A stretch of 64,000 bases of DNA, taken from assembly GCA_026391695.1 (NCBI GenBank), contig JAPLDP010000086.1, positions 1-64,000 of the forward strand. The letters are read 5' to 3'. The DNA comes from Bacteroidota bacterium (GTDB lineage: Bacteria; Bacteroidota; Bacteroidia; Bacteroidales; JAGONC01). Made by a program: the position numbers and the translations under genes. Every line of letters starts with the position of its first letter. Position 1 is the stretch's first letter. The notes under the pieces were generated by a model. The model searched no databases. It saw only the letters and a program-made list of their open reading frames with translations, and was not told where the DNA came from. Below, in pieces: positions 55,449-64,000 of this stretch.

Positions 55449-56360
55449 ATGTCCATTGAAGTCAGACATATCACGAAGCTTTTCGGACAGCAGAAAGCCC
55501 TTGATGACGTCACCTTCACTATCCACCCCGGTGAGGTGGCAGGATTGCTTGGTCCTAATGGTGCCGGAAAATCGACGCTGATGAAGATCATCACCTGTTT
55601 TATCCCTCCTACTGCCGGGGATGTAATTGTTTATGGCTTCGATATTTTTGAAAAATCCATTGAGGTCAGAAAAAAAATAGGGTACCTGCCTGAAAATAAT
55701 CCTCTTTATCCTGAGATGTATGTTAAGGAATATCTTGAATTTATTGCAGGTATTCATCAACTCAGAGAGAAAACACAGCATCGCATCAAAGAAATCATTG
55801 GCATTACCGGCCTGGATATTGAGCAGAATAAGAAGATCGGGGCATTGTCGAAGGGTTACCGTCAGCGTGTTGGCCTCGCGCAAGCACTTATCCATGATCC
55901 TGAAGTTCTGATTCTGGACGAACCGACATCGGGACTTGATCCGAATCAGCTTATTGAGATCCGCAACCTGATCAAAAAGGTCGGGAAAGAAAAGACCGTG
56001 ATGTTGTCAACACATATTATGCAAGAGGTCGAAGCGGTATGTGGCAGGGCGATCATCATTGATAACGGAAAAATCGTGGCTGATGACCTCACATCCCGCT
56101 TATCGCATCTGTCGGCCGGGTATGAAAGCATCCACGTTGAATTCAGCGGTGCAATAGATCTGGCTGCATTGTCAGACATCCCTGGAATTATAGAAATTAT
56201 CCATGACGCTGAACATGCATGGATCATACATGCCCAACCTGGCAAAGATATCAGGCCGGACATATTCCATTTCGCTGTCAGACATGACCTCACCGTACTT
56301 TCCCTTAGAAAAGAAGAACAAAGCATTGAAAAGGTCTTTCAGTCATTAACAAAAAAATGA
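55449..56360 (+). CDS. gldA: ABC transporter ATPase, GldA-like
   Basis: A 303-residue ATP-binding subunit. Walker A GPNGAGKST (about 36-44), signature LSKGYRQRVGLAQAL, Walker B VLILDEPTSGLDP, H-loop STHIMQE. The C-terminal 85 residues are the extra domain found in DrrA/GldA types. Closest in feel to GldA, the gliding-motility ABC ATPase of Bacteroidota, but GldF and GldG are not beside it: metK follows. Non-gliding members also carry it, so motility should not be inferred. Confidence 0.8.
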   Translation: MSIEVRHITKLFGQQKALDDVTFTIHPGEVAGLLGPNGAGKSTLMKIITCFIPPTAGDVIVYGFDIFEKSIEVRKKIGYLPENNPLYPEMYVKEYLEFIAGIHQLREKTQHRIKEIIGITGLDIEQNKKIGALSKGYRQRVGLAQALIHDPEVLILDEPTSGLDPNQLIEIRNLIKKVGKEKTVMLSTHIMQEVEAVCGRAIIIDNGKIVADDLTSRLSHLSAGYESIHVEFSGAIDLAALSDIPGIIEIIHDAEHAWIIHAQPGKDIRPDIFHFAVRHDLTVLSLRKEEQSIEKVFQSLTKK

Positions 56361-56392
56361 TTCCCTGTAAAGTCCTTAATAAAATAAATTCC

Positions 56393-56400
56393 TACTTTTG
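56393..56400 (+). promoter_or_regulatory. -7 box ahead of metK
   Basis: TACTTTTG is an exact TAnnTTTG box, but no TTTG lies 18-21 bases upstream. Start predicted near 56406. The 75-base leader contains a CCCCCTCTC/GGGGGGTGAGG pairing at about 56418-56455 that resembles a dispersed repeat; I do not see a SAM riboswitch. Confidence 0.45.
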
Positions 56401-56481
56401 CCGCTTCTCCACCTATTTCCCCCTCTCATTGAGGAAAAGAGGCCGGGGGGTGAGGTATTATAAAAATAACATAAAGAAAAA

Positions 56482-57825
56482 ATGAGTTACTTATTCACTT
56501 CCGAGTCAGTATCCGAAGGTCATCCCGATAAAATTGCTGATCAGATATCCGATGCCTTGCTTGACGAATTTTTGCGTTATGATCCGAATTCAAAGGTTGC
56601 CTGTGAAACGCTGGTCACCACCGGTCTCGTCGTTTGCAGCGGTGAGGTGCATACGAACGGATATATTGATATTCAAAGGGTCGTGAGGGAAACCATCAGT
56701 GATATAGGTTATACAAAAGCCGAATACAAATTTGATGCGGGTTCATGCGGCATCATTTCTACTATCCATGAACAGTCATCCGACATACGTCAGGGAGTCG
56801 AAAGGGACAATGACGGTGAAAACCAGGGTGCAGGAGATCAGGGTATGATGTTCGGTATGGCCACAAAGGAAATGGATAACTATATGCCCATGCCTGTTGA
56901 AGTGGCGCATATCCTGTTACAGGAGCTCGCAGGTATCAGAAAAGAAAAAAAAGAGATGACCTATCTCCGCCCCGATTCAAAATCACAGGTGACTATCGAG
57001 TACGATGAAAATGGCAAACCCTTAAGAATACATACGATTGTACTTTCAACACAGCATGATGAATTCATCCTTCCGGATGACGACACTATTAGTTCCCTGA
57101 AAAAAGCCGAAGAGGCCATGCAGATGAAGATCAAGGAAGACATCCTGAGCATACTTATTCCACGGGTTGTCAATACACTGCCTGGCCGATTAAAAAATCT
57201 TTTCGATTCCCATTTTATTCTTCATGTAAATCCAACCGGTAAATTTGTCATTGGAGGGCCTCATGGTGACACAGGGCTTACAGGCCGCAAGATTATTGTC
57301 GACACTTATGGTGGCAAAGGGGCACATGGGGGTGGTGCATTTTCAGGAAAAGATTGTTCCAAGGTGGACCGTTCAGGAGCTTATGCAGCGCGTCATATCG
57401 CTAAAAATCTTGTCGCTGCCGGCGTTGCGGATGAAATTCATGTGCAGCTAGCCTATGCCATTGGCATCGCCGATCCGATTGGTGTTTATGTCAATACCGC
57501 TAATACGGCCCATGTCAGGAACGGACAGGGTAATATAATGACCGACGGGGAAATATCAGAGAAAGTAAAAAAAATCTTCCCGCTTAAACCATTTCAGATC
57601 ATTAAGCGCTTCGGGCTGAAAAATCCCATTTTCCTTGCGACAACTACCTATGGGCATTTTGGAAGAGATCATTATTCGAAGGAGATAGAGGTATATTATG
57701 AAAATAGCGATACCAATAAGAAGGTGATTAACGGGGAAACTAAAATATTTAAAAAAGTAGAATTTTTTTCCTGGGAGAAGCTGGATTATTTAGATATCAT
57801 AAAAAAGGAATTTGATATCCATTAA
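56482..57825 (+). CDS. metK: S-adenosylmethionine synthetase
   Basis: A 447-residue enzyme making SAM from methionine and ATP. Motifs: SEGHPDKIADQISDA, GAGDQGMMFG, GGPHGDTGLTGRKI, GGGAFSGKDCSKVDRS. The lysine/aspartate residues that bind methionine and ATP are intact. It is about 50 residues longer than E. coli MetK, mainly from an insertion near 155-215 and a longer C-terminus, as in relatives of this phylum. Confidence 0.96.
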   Translation: MSYLFTSESVSEGHPDKIADQISDALLDEFLRYDPNSKVACETLVTTGLVVCSGEVHTNGYIDIQRVVRETISDIGYTKAEYKFDAGSCGIISTIHEQSSDIRQGVERDNDGENQGAGDQGMMFGMATKEMDNYMPMPVEVAHILLQELAGIRKEKKEMTYLRPDSKSQVTIEYDENGKPLRIHTIVLSTQHDEFILPDDDTISSLKKAEEAMQMKIKEDILSILIPRVVNTLPGRLKNLFDSHFILHVNPTGKFVIGGPHGDTGLTGRKIIVDTYGGKGAHGGGAFSGKDCSKVDRSGAYAARHIAKNLVAAGVADEIHVQLAYAIGIADPIGVYVNTANTAHVRNGQGNIMTDGEISEKVKKIFPLKPFQIIKRFGLKNPIFLATTTYGHFGRDHYSKEIEVYYENSDTNKKVINGETKIFKKVEFFSWEKLDYLDIIKKEFDIH

Positions 57826-57833
57826 AACCAAAA

Positions 57834-57860
57834 AGGCTGCCCCGGATTAAGAGACAGCCT
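57834..57860. terminator. Bidirectional terminator
   Basis: AGGCTG (57834-57839) pairs with CAGCCT (57855-57860). On the minus strand TTTTGGTTTT follows, on the plus strand CTTTAG. It lies between the converging metK and the secreted protein gene. Confidence 0.6.
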
Positions 57861-57890
57861 CTTTAGCCAAAGAGACTCTTATATAAAATA

Positions 57891-58628
57891 TCATCTGTTT
57901 ACAAGGAGCTTCCTTGTTAGAATGGTTTGATTATCAACGATCAAAGAATATAAATAAATACCCTTTTGAAGATCAGAGGTATTCAGGACAAATTTGCCCT
58001 GCTGACCTGTAATAATTGTTTCTTTAACCTTTGATCCCAGGAGATTGCGAACGACAAGGGAGCCGTTCTTTATCCCGGATGGCAATGAATAATTGAATGA
58101 TGTAGAATTGCTTGCAGGATTGGGAAAGGCTTCCGAAAGTTCAATTTTCTTCTTAAGATCATCAGTCAGTCCGGCATATCCTGCAATAAAATTAACCAGC
58201 ACGCTGGCGCTGTCATTCGGGTCGCGCTCATCAAAAAACACATACCAGATCTTTGATGTTCCCAGAACTCCGTTACAGAAATAATCGCCGCTGAAATCAG
58301 TCGTATTGGTTATACCCGGTCCGATCGTCGTCGAACCAGGGGAAACATAAGTAGTGGGAGGATAACATGATCCACCCCAGCAGAAAGTATTGGTCGTACC
58401 AGGCATAGTATCCTGTACGATCTTTTTAACCTTTATGTCAATGCTTTCACCTGTGGTATTCTTTATATAAATGTAAGCATTAATCACATCAACCGGTGGA
58501 TTTACCAAAATAGGAAATTCAGATTTATCAGGTATATCTCCATCTTCCCATGATAGCGATAATGATTGGGAGGAGACAGCTAAAGATAAAATACCTGTGC
58601 AAGCGATAAGTAGTAATATTTCCTTCAT
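57891..58628 (-). CDS. Secreted protein with type IX sorting domain
   Basis: A 245-residue protein from ATG 58628 (MKEILLLIACTGILSLAVSS is a signal peptide; the longer form from 58670 has a poor one). Residues 25-155 are a beta-sandwich-like domain with two Cys pairs (TFCWGGSCYPP; YFCNG). The last 75 residues are a type A C-terminal sorting domain: LSEAFPNPASNSTSFNYSLP, then LVVRNLLGSKVKE and ending LTRKLLVNR. It is carried out by the type IX secretion system and fixed to the surface. The N-terminal domain is not recognised. Confidence 0.8.
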   Translation of the reverse strand: MKEILLLIACTGILSLAVSSQSLSLSWEDGDIPDKSEFPILVNPPVDVINAYIYIKNTTGESIDIKVKKIVQDTMPGTTNTFCWGGSCYPPTTYVSPGSTTIGPGITNTTDFSGDYFCNGVLGTSKIWYVFFDERDPNDSASVLVNFIAGYAGLTDDLKKKIELSEAFPNPASNSTSFNYSLPSGIKNGSLVVRNLLGSKVKETIITGQQGKFVLNTSDLQKGIYLYSLIVDNQTILTRKLLVNR

Positions 58629-58900
58629 AAAACCATTATTTACAGTATTACAGAACATTTTCAGACACAAAATTATACATTTTCCTATATTTATTTACAG
58701 ATCTGCGATTCTTTATGAAATTTTAACAGATAAGTGATTTTACATTATTTTTGTACGCCATAATCAGGCCAGTACCCGGATTATTCATATTAAATAACTT
58801 AAATTCATCCACTTTTGAAGAACATATTTACTCTTATTGCTTTATTTTGAACATCATCCATTATTTGAATAAGCAACCAAATCAAACCCTTAGAAACATT

Positions 58901-60562
58901 TTGAAAAAGCTCAGTTTTATTTTCTCATTGACTTTTATATCACTAATTGCCATTGCCCAGCAAGTAGCCCGCGACAAGGTGGTCGTTGAAATCGGCACCG
59001 GCACATGGTGTCAGTTTTGCCCGGGAGCAGCACTGGGTGCTGATGACCTCATTGCCAATGGTAAACAGGTAGCTATCATCGAATATCACAACGGTGATGC
59101 CTATGCAAATGCCTATTCCAACTACCGCAATGATGTCTATTACGCTTTGACCAGCTATCCCACAGCGCATTTCGACGGTGTTTTGGAGGTTGTCGGAGGA
59201 TACCAAACCCAGAGCATGTACTCCTACTATCTCCCAAAATATAACCAGAGGATCGCTATTGCTTCTTCTTTCACTCTGGATGTTCAGGGTGTTAATTCAG
59301 GATTAATTGATTTCGACATTACGGTCACTGTTGAAAAAGTAGCATCTGTTTCCAGTACTAACATGGTTCTCCATATGGTGCTTACACAGTCGGACATTGC
59401 TCAGAACTGGCAGGGGCTTACAGAGCTGAATTATGTTGAACGACTGATGATTCCCAACCAGTATGGTACTGCGCTGAACTTTGGCAGCGGCAATACGCAG
59501 GTTGTAAATAAATCGTTCTCGCTGAATCCATCATGGATACCTGAAAACTGCGAACTGGTGGTTTTCGTTCAGGACGTGACATCCAAAGAGGTGCTGCAAG
59601 GCACAAAGAAGAACCTGATGGATTTTAATGCAGCCTATGCCTATGATGCTTCAATTATCGGGCTTGATAACATTGGACAGGAAAATTGCACCGGGAAGCT
59701 TTCCCCTATAATTACTATCCGGAACAATGCTAATGACCCTCTTCTATCTCTCGGTCTTAACTATAACGTGAATAATGGTCCTTTGAGTACATATGCATGG
59801 ACTGGGAACCTTAGCTATCCCCAGACAGAAGCCATCACACTTCCTGAAATCAGCTTTGATGTCCAGCCCAACAATACTATTCAGATTTATTCTGATTATC
59901 CAAATGGTAATCCTGACCAGTATCCGAACAATGACACCATTGGCATCAGTTTCGTTTCTGCCAATGCCTATATGGGGCCTATATATCTAAATCTCAGACT
60001 TGATGGTAAACCCGAGGAAACGACCTATGAGGTTATCAACTCATCCGGAGATATCCTCTATTCAAAGGGGCCGTTCCCGGGACAGGCAAATCATTTCCTG
60101 AAAGATACATTCAATTTAGAATCTGATTGTTTCGCCTTTATCATTCATGATACAGGTGGAGATGGCATTTGTTGTGGTGAAGGTATTGGATTCTATAGAC
60201 TTTTTGATGATTATGATATACTCCTTCGTCTGGGCCAAGAGTTTGGTTCAATGGAAATAACCCAGTTTTGGACGCTTATTGATGCAATAAGGGATGGATC
60301 AGTTGCCAATGAGCTTAACATTTATCCCAATCCATCCCATGGTTCAACTGCTCTGTCATTCAGCCTCAGGAAAACAGAAACGGTTAAACTGGCTGTTTAT
60401 AACCTCATGGGAGAAATGATTCTTGAAAACAACCCTGGCAGCCTTCCGGCAGGTGAGCACACAACCACAATAAACAGTGATGAACTGCAGCCCGGCATCT
60501 ATTTTATCAGGCTTGTCATAGGTGAAAAGGTTGTGACTAAGAAGTTCTCTGTTATAAAATAG
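58901..60562 (+). CDS. Omp28-like thioredoxin-fold surface protein, type IX cargo
   Basis: A 553-residue protein. TTG 58901 is chosen because it gives the signal peptide LKKLSFIFSLTFISLIAIAQ; the first ATG (58751) would start inside a TATTTTTG -7 box (58746-58753). Residues 25-200 match Omp28 proteins: EIGTGTWCQFCPGA has a thioredoxin CxxC, and LTSYPTAHFDGV has the cis-proline region. Then come a beta-rich middle, DTGGDGICCGEG near residue 420, and a type A sorting domain (LNIYPNPSHGSTALSFSL, ending KKFSVIK). Possibly a surface disulphide or redox protein. Confidence 0.8.
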   Translation: MKKLSFIFSLTFISLIAIAQQVARDKVVVEIGTGTWCQFCPGAALGADDLIANGKQVAIIEYHNGDAYANAYSNYRNDVYYALTSYPTAHFDGVLEVVGGYQTQSMYSYYLPKYNQRIAIASSFTLDVQGVNSGLIDFDITVTVEKVASVSSTNMVLHMVLTQSDIAQNWQGLTELNYVERLMIPNQYGTALNFGSGNTQVVNKSFSLNPSWIPENCELVVFVQDVTSKEVLQGTKKNLMDFNAAYAYDASIIGLDNIGQENCTGKLSPIITIRNNANDPLLSLGLNYNVNNGPLSTYAWTGNLSYPQTEAITLPEISFDVQPNNTIQIYSDYPNGNPDQYPNNDTIGISFVSANAYMGPIYLNLRLDGKPEETTYEVINSSGDILYSKGPFPGQANHFLKDTFNLESDCFAFIIHDTGGDGICCGEGIGFYRLFDDYDILLRLGQEFGSMEITQFWTLIDAIRDGSVANELNIYPNPSHGSTALSFSLRKTETVKLAVYNLMGEMILENNPGSLPAGEHTTTINSDELQPGIYFIRLVIGEKVVTKKFSVIK

Positions 60563-60565
60563 TCC

Positions 60566-60632
60566 TCCGTGACCCTTTGTGGTTATTTATTATAACCACG
60601 AAGTAACACAGAGGTGCACAGAGGCACACAGA
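60566..60632. repeat. Palindromic REP-like sequence
   Basis: Perfect stem GTGGTTAT/ATAACCAC (60579-60586 and 60592-60599), loop TTATT, flanked by CCTCCGTG and CACAGAGG, which extend the symmetry loosely, then CACAGAGG repeated. This recalls the dispersed 'ctctgtgacc...ggttaataacc...cacagagg' repeats of many Bacteroidota. It could help end the converging transcripts. Confidence 0.5.
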
Positions 60633-60663
60633 GATTTTTAATGTTATCCAGAAGATATTCTTC

Positions 60664-61725
60664 TCATGCTTTATTAATTCCGAATTCAGGGAAATATTTC
60701 TTCTGAAAAGCCAAGGCGACGTTAACCAGCCCGATCATCACAGGCACTTCGACCAATGGACCGATAACCGCTGCAAAGGCTTCGCCGGAGTTGATCCCGA
60801 AAACGGCCACAGCCACAGCTATTGCCAGCTCAAAATTATTGCTTGCCGCTGTCAGCGAAATGGTCACGGTTTTGGCATATCCTGCTCCTGTTCTTTTTCC
60901 CATGAAAAAGGAGACAAGAAACATCACCACAAAATAAATGATCAATGGTATAGCTATCCTCACAACATCAAGGGGAATTTTTACAATATACTCGCCTTTA
61001 AGCGAGAACATGACGACAATAGTAAAGAGTAATGCAATGAGTGTGACAGGACTAATTTTCGGAATAAACCGTCTTTCATACCATTCTTTACTTTTGATCT
61101 TTAACAATGTAAAGCGGGTGATGATGCCCGCCAGAAATGGAATGCCGAGATAAATAAAAACGCTTTTGGCAATTTGTCCGATCGTGATGTCCACGGTAAA
61201 TGTCTTAATTCCCAGCCATGACGGAACTAAGGTGAGGAAAACGTAAGCATAAAAGGAGAAGAAAATTACCTGGAAAATTGAATTAAATGCGACCAGGCCG
61301 GCAGCATATTCCCTGTCGCCCTTGGCCAGGTCATTCCATACGATGACCATGGCTATGCACCGTGCCAGGCCAATGATAATCAGCCCCGCCATATACTCGG
61401 GATAACCCCTTAAAAAAATGATGGCCAGAAGAAACATCAGAACCGGCCCGATAAGCCAGTTTTGTATCAGGGACAAAAACAGTATCTTATAATTCCGGAA
61501 AACATCGCCCATTTCTTCATATCTGACTTTTGCCAATGGCGGATACATCATGAGGATCAAGCCAATGGCAATAGGAATATTAGTTGTTCCCGACTGGAAT
61601 TGTCCCCAGAAATCCTTTATCAGAGGAAAGAAATAACCTGAAAAGACGCCGACGAACATCGCCAGGAATATCCATAATGTGAGGTACCTGTCAAGAAAGG
61701 ATAATCTTTTTGTAATGGATGCCAT
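60664..61725 (-). CDS. acr3: Arsenite efflux transporter, ACR3 family
   Basis: A 353-residue membrane protein of about ten helices that exports arsenite with the proton gradient. It has the conserved [19 protein letters not shown] with the essential Cys in helix 4, and [17 protein letters not shown] and [13 protein letters not shown] near the end. ATG 61725 is chosen; a TTG at 61734 overlaps arsC. Last gene of the arsenic operon. Confidence 0.95.
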   Translation of the reverse strand: MASITKRLSFLDRYLTLWIFLAMFVGVFSGYFFPLIKDFWGQFQSGTTNIPIAIGLILMMYPPLAKVRYEEMGDVFRNYKILFLSLIQNWLIGPVLMFLLAIIFLRGYPEYMAGLIIIGLARCIAMVIVWNDLAKGDREYAAGLVAFNSIFQVIFFSFYAYVFLTLVPSWLGIKTFTVDITIGQIAKSVFIYLGIPFLAGIITRFTLLKIKSKEWYERRFIPKISPVTLIALLFTIVVMFSLKGEYIVKIPLDVVRIAIPLIIYFVVMFLVSFFMGKRTGAGYAKTVTISLTAASNNFELAIAVAVAVFGINSGEAFAAVIGPLVEVPVMIGLVNVALAFQKKYFPEFGINKA

Positions 61726-61730
61726 AATTG

Positions 61731-62156
61731 TCAATCTTTTAAATGTTCCTGCAAAAACTTATTGAATTGGATTTCTATCTGATCGCGTATCTCTCTGTAA
61801 ACAGCCATTGTTGCCTCCTCACTGCCGGCGAAATCAGTCGGATCTTCAAATCCAATATAAAGCCTGTGCTTTACCTGACCTGTAAAAACCGGGCATGTTT
61901 CTTTCGCATGGTCACATACAGTGATGACGTAATCAAATGGCTGTGATGTGAATTCATCAACATTCCTAGGCCGGTTCGTACTGATATCAATGCCCTTTTC
62001 TTGCATCACCCTGACAGCATAAGGGTTGATCTCTGCAGTGGGTTCAGTCCCGGCAGAAAAGACTTCCAGATTTTTTTTAAAGGATTTTAAAAATCCTGCC
62101 GCCATCTGGCTGCGGCAGCTGTTACCGGTGCAAAGTATAAGAATCCTGATATTCAT
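61731..62156 (-). CDS. arsC: Arsenate reductase, thioredoxin-linked
   Basis: A 141-residue low-molecular-weight phosphatase-type ArsC. The CX5R loop is CTGNSCR (Cys9 to Arg15), and the redox pair lies in CDHAKETCP. It reduces arsenate to arsenite, which the next gene exports. ATG 62156 is the correct start; the longer frame from 62249 overlaps arsG. Co-directional with the whole operon. Confidence 0.95.
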   Translation of the reverse strand: MNIRILILCTGNSCRSQMAAGFLKSFKKNLEVFSAGTEPTAEINPYAVRVMQEKGIDISTNRPRNVDEFTSQPFDYVITVCDHAKETCPVFTGQVKHRLYIGFEDPTDFAGSEEATMAVYREIRDQIEIQFNKFLQEHLKD

Positions 62157-62176
62157 TTTTACATATAAATGTAAGT

Positions 62177-62878
62177 TTATAAAAGAAAAATAATGGAATA
62201 ATAGATGCCGACACCAATGAATAATGCAGCAACCACGATCCTGAACCATTTTTCGAAGACCCTGAGTTTATTGTAAAAACTGCCTATACTTGATATACTG
62301 TATGCAAGGAGCCATGCAATGATGATGACAGGTAAGCCGGTGGCAACAGCAAAAACCAAGGGGAGATAAAGGCCTGATGGGCTGGTAATGGTCATAGGTA
62401 TCAGCATTCCAAAATAAAGCACCCCGCTATATGGACAAAAGGCCAGTGCAAAGATGATCCCCAGGAATAAGGCACTCCAGCTTCTGTTTTTTCCACTCAC
62501 TTGCTGGAATTTATCTGCCCATTTACCTGAGCCCGGAAGCTTGATCCTGATCACATTAAGCAACAGTATTCCGAATATGATGAGCAAAGGTCCCAGTAGT
62601 TTCTCACCATAAATTTGAAAAAATCGGGCAACGTGGAACTTACTGGCGCCAAAATAAAGTATCAGTCCTAAAGAGGTATAACTGATTGCGCGGCCCAGGG
62701 TATACAACAAACCATTTATGAAGATTTTTACCCTGTTATCAATGTCTTTGCTGATGTACCCTATAGCTGTAATATTCGTCGCCAGCGGGCATGGGCTGAT
62801 AGCGGTCATCAATCCCAGCAGAAAAGCATAAACAACCGGAATAGTTGTGTTATCCAGCAACGATTGCAAAGAGTGCAT
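62177..62878 (-). CDS. arsG: ArsG-like aromatic arsenical permease
   Basis: A 233-residue membrane protein with six helices of the DsbD/CcdA type. It has a Pro-Cys-Pro (SPCPLATN) in helix 1 and FCPYSGVLYFG in helix 4, as in that superfamily. Its position directly after an ArsE- and ArsF-like pair matches the arsEFG operon known from Shewanella, in which ArsG exports aminobenzylarsenicals formed by ArsE/ArsF. The alternative is a plain thiol-disulphide carrier. Confidence 0.8.
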   Translation of the reverse strand: MHSLQSLLDNTTIPVVYAFLLGLMTAISPCPLATNITAIGYISKDIDNRVKIFINGLLYTLGRAISYTSLGLILYFGASKFHVARFFQIYGEKLLGPLLIIFGILLLNVIRIKLPGSGKWADKFQQVSGKNRSWSALFLGIIFALAFCPYSGVLYFGMLIPMTITSPSGLYLPLVFAVATGLPVIIIAWLLAYSISSIGSFYNKLRVFEKWFRIVVAALFIGVGIYYSIIFLL

Positions 62879-62879
62879 A

Positions 62880-63305
62880 CTATTTCAGCATTTCAGTAAT
62901 TTTATCCTTCAGGCCCCCGATAAACTTTTCGCGTTCATTCCGTGAATAAGAGAAAGCAAAATTGGTCATATCCTCTTTTATTTCCTTTCCGTCAGCAATT
63001 TTTATCAAAAGCAATGTAGATCCATATACCTCGTATTTCTCGACAAGGCTTTTATTCTCCTTATCATCAAAGTTCAATATTTTCAACCTGATCGTTCCAT
63101 TGTCCAATTCATTTTTGAAATACGTATCAATAGTATTGATCGTATTTTCCTCGATTGAGAGACATGTTGGACATCGGTATGTACCATGGAAATAATAAAC
63201 CTCCAGAACAGGATTATTATTGCCTGGAACACTAATAGAACCGACCGTCACCAAACTGAAACAGCTGAACAACATCAGACTTATCAAAATCAAAAACTTT
63301 CTCAT
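62880..63305 (-). CDS. arsF: ArsF-like nitroaromatic arsenical reductase subunit
   Basis: A 141-residue protein with an N-terminal signal or lipobox region (LFSCFS, Cys15) and a thioredoxin-like fold with RCPTCLS (CxxC). The family name is nitrophenyl compound nitroreductase subunit ArsF. It ends one base before arsG, so the two are coupled. In the described system ArsE and ArsF together reduce roxarsone-type arsenicals. Confidence 0.8.
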   Translation of the reverse strand: MRKFLILISLMLFSCFSLVTVGSISVPGNNNPVLEVYYFHGTYRCPTCLSIEENTINTIDTYFKNELDNGTIRLKILNFDDKENKSLVEKYEVYGSTLLLIKIADGKEIKEDMTNFAFSYSRNEREKFIGGLKDKITEMLK

Positions 63306-63358
63306 ATGCTATAATTTAATGTTTAATATTTCATTTTTCATCCTTCATATTTCATCCA

Positions 63359-63598
63359 TTAAATTTCCCTGCCGATAATCTCTTTTAGTTCTTTCACCGA
63401 AGGTACACGACCTGACACAACGACCTTTTCATTAATGATCAATGCGGGTGTGCGCATTACCCCATATGACATGATCTTCATGATGTCCTCTTCTTTTATA
63501 ACAGGGGTGTTCATTCCCATCTCGTCAAGTGCTTTAAGGGTCAATTTTTCGAGATTTTTACAATTGGCACAACCGGTACCTAAAACTTTTATTTCCAT
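63359..63598 (-). CDS. arsE: Small thioredoxin, ArsE-like
   Basis: A 79-residue thioredoxin-fold protein of the TM0996 type, with TGCANCKNL (CxxC at 10-13) and a typical GVMRTPALIINEKVVVSGRVPS cis-proline loop. It is small, soluble and cytoplasmic. Followed by ArsF, as in arsEFG. The general-purpose small thioredoxin role is an alternative. Confidence 0.8.
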   Translation of the reverse strand: MEIKVLGTGCANCKNLEKLTLKALDEMGMNTPVIKEEDIMKIMSYGVMRTPALIINEKVVVSGRVPSVKELKEIIGREI

Positions 63599-63619
63599 AA
63601 TGATACAATTTTATAATTC

Positions 63620-63925
63620 TTAATGATCAATAAATTCAGAAAACAACTTTTGAGCGATAGCCCAATTTTCCCTGTTGATACAATACTTTACTTTGGGAGG
63701 CTCGATATTTCCCTGAATAAGGCCGGCTTCCTTTAATTCATTCAGATGTTGTGAAACTGTAGCCTGGGCAATAGGAAGTTCTTTCAGTATTTCACTGAAG
63801 CAACAAGTGTCGAGTGAAAGCAGATGTTTCATAATAACAATTCGAGCCGGATGGCCCAAAGCCTTTGCAAATCTGGCTATTTGTATTTCATTATCAGTAT
63901 ATGCAGTGCTTGCGGGATGTGTCAT
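63620..63925 (-). CDS. arsR: ArsR-family repressor
   Basis: A 101-residue winged-helix regulator. The DNA-binding helix is LPIAQATVSQHLNELKEAG (about 48-66). Two cysteines in DTCCF (41-42) sit where arsenite-binding ArsR proteins have theirs. ATG 63925 is the start; the longer frame overlaps the next gene. It heads the operon and probably represses it until arsenite binds. Confidence 0.9.
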   Translation of the reverse strand: MTHPASTAYTDNEIQIARFAKALGHPARIVIMKHLLSLDTCCFSEILKELPIAQATVSQHLNELKEAGLIQGNIEPPKVKYCINRENWAIAQKLFSEFIDH

Positions 63926-63935
63926 ATTCCTTTTA

Positions 63936-64000
63936 TTAAAAGATAAAGTTAAATAAATAGCCAACAATCATGATACCAATGGCAACAATACCTATAAAAG
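63936..64000 (-). CDS. C-terminal end of a membrane protein, cut by the window edge
   Basis: The last 20 codons encode the helix FIGIVAIGIMIVGYLFNFIF before TAA at 63936-63938. It ends 10 bases before arsR on the same strand, so it is likely in the same operon. The ending GYLFN is reminiscent of DUF318/ArsP-type permeases, which are common in arsenic loci, but too little is visible to name it. Confidence 0.55.
   Translation of the reverse strand, partial: FIGIVAIGIMIVGYLFNFIF

Noticed and set aside
55449-56360. gldA as proof of gliding motility
   Set aside because: GldF and GldG are not next to it and non-gliding Bacteroidota also carry this ATPase.
56361-56481. Possible SAM riboswitch ahead of metK
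   Set aside because: The leader is only about 75 bases and shows no four-way junction or conserved SAM-box bases; a dispersed-repeat-like pairing explains the structure.

Overview
The window comes from a member of the Bacteroidota, most likely an anaerobic Bacteroidia-type organism. Evidence: promoters of the TTTG-N19-TAnnTTTG type, two secreted proteins with type IX secretion C-terminal domains, a TonB receptor with a carboxypeptidase-regulatory N-terminus, an OmpA protein with thrombospondin-3 repeats, GldA, a Bacteroidota-style dcw cluster, a probable glycine-lipid acyltransferase pair and a large pyruvate:ferredoxin oxidoreductase. No tRNA, rRNA, CRISPR array or intact insertion sequence was seen.

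Layout. 1-1870 is an accessory patch of small minus-strand genes: a possible peptide with a double-glycine leader and a proline-rich tail, a cysteine/histidine protein resembling papain-like (NlpC/P60-type) hydrolases that seems to start on ATT, and a partner with an FSGLPNP motif. They are interspersed with a 33-bp direct repeat, a terminator and palindromes. 1871-6602 holds a secreted TPR-CHAT protease-like protein convergent with a membrane anti-sigma-like TPR protein and an ECF-like sigma factor; a second sigma/anti-sigma pair lies at 26682-28012. 6849-6917 is a short remnant of an ORF6N-domain gene. 7088-10909 encodes two envelope proteins with good promoters. 10908-18580 holds a deoxynucleoside kinase, folK, sppA, a TonB receptor between two paralogous secreted proteins, and a haem-binding protein.

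18659-26664 is redox metabolism: nifJ, a divergent DHOD-like flavoprotein, a membrane polyferredoxin and a DUF362 protein. 28364-35469 has mutS2, an acyl-CoA carboxyltransferase plus biotin carrier, engB, and an acyltransferase pair likely making glycine lipids.

35695-51249 is the division and cell-wall cluster mraZ-rsmH-ftsL-ftsI-murE-mraY-murD-ftsW-murG-murC-ftsQ-ftsA-ftsZ, preceded by three 10-bp-spaced MraZ boxes. 51318-54622 holds a YqeY protein and the rplM-rpsI-rpsB-tsf operon with an excellent promoter. 54675-60632 has an unknown membrane protein, gldA, metK and two secreted type IX cargo proteins. 60664-64000 is an arsenic operon on the minus strand (arsR-arsE-arsF-arsG-arsC-acr3), whose arsEFG part is the type linked to nitroaromatic arsenical reduction and export.
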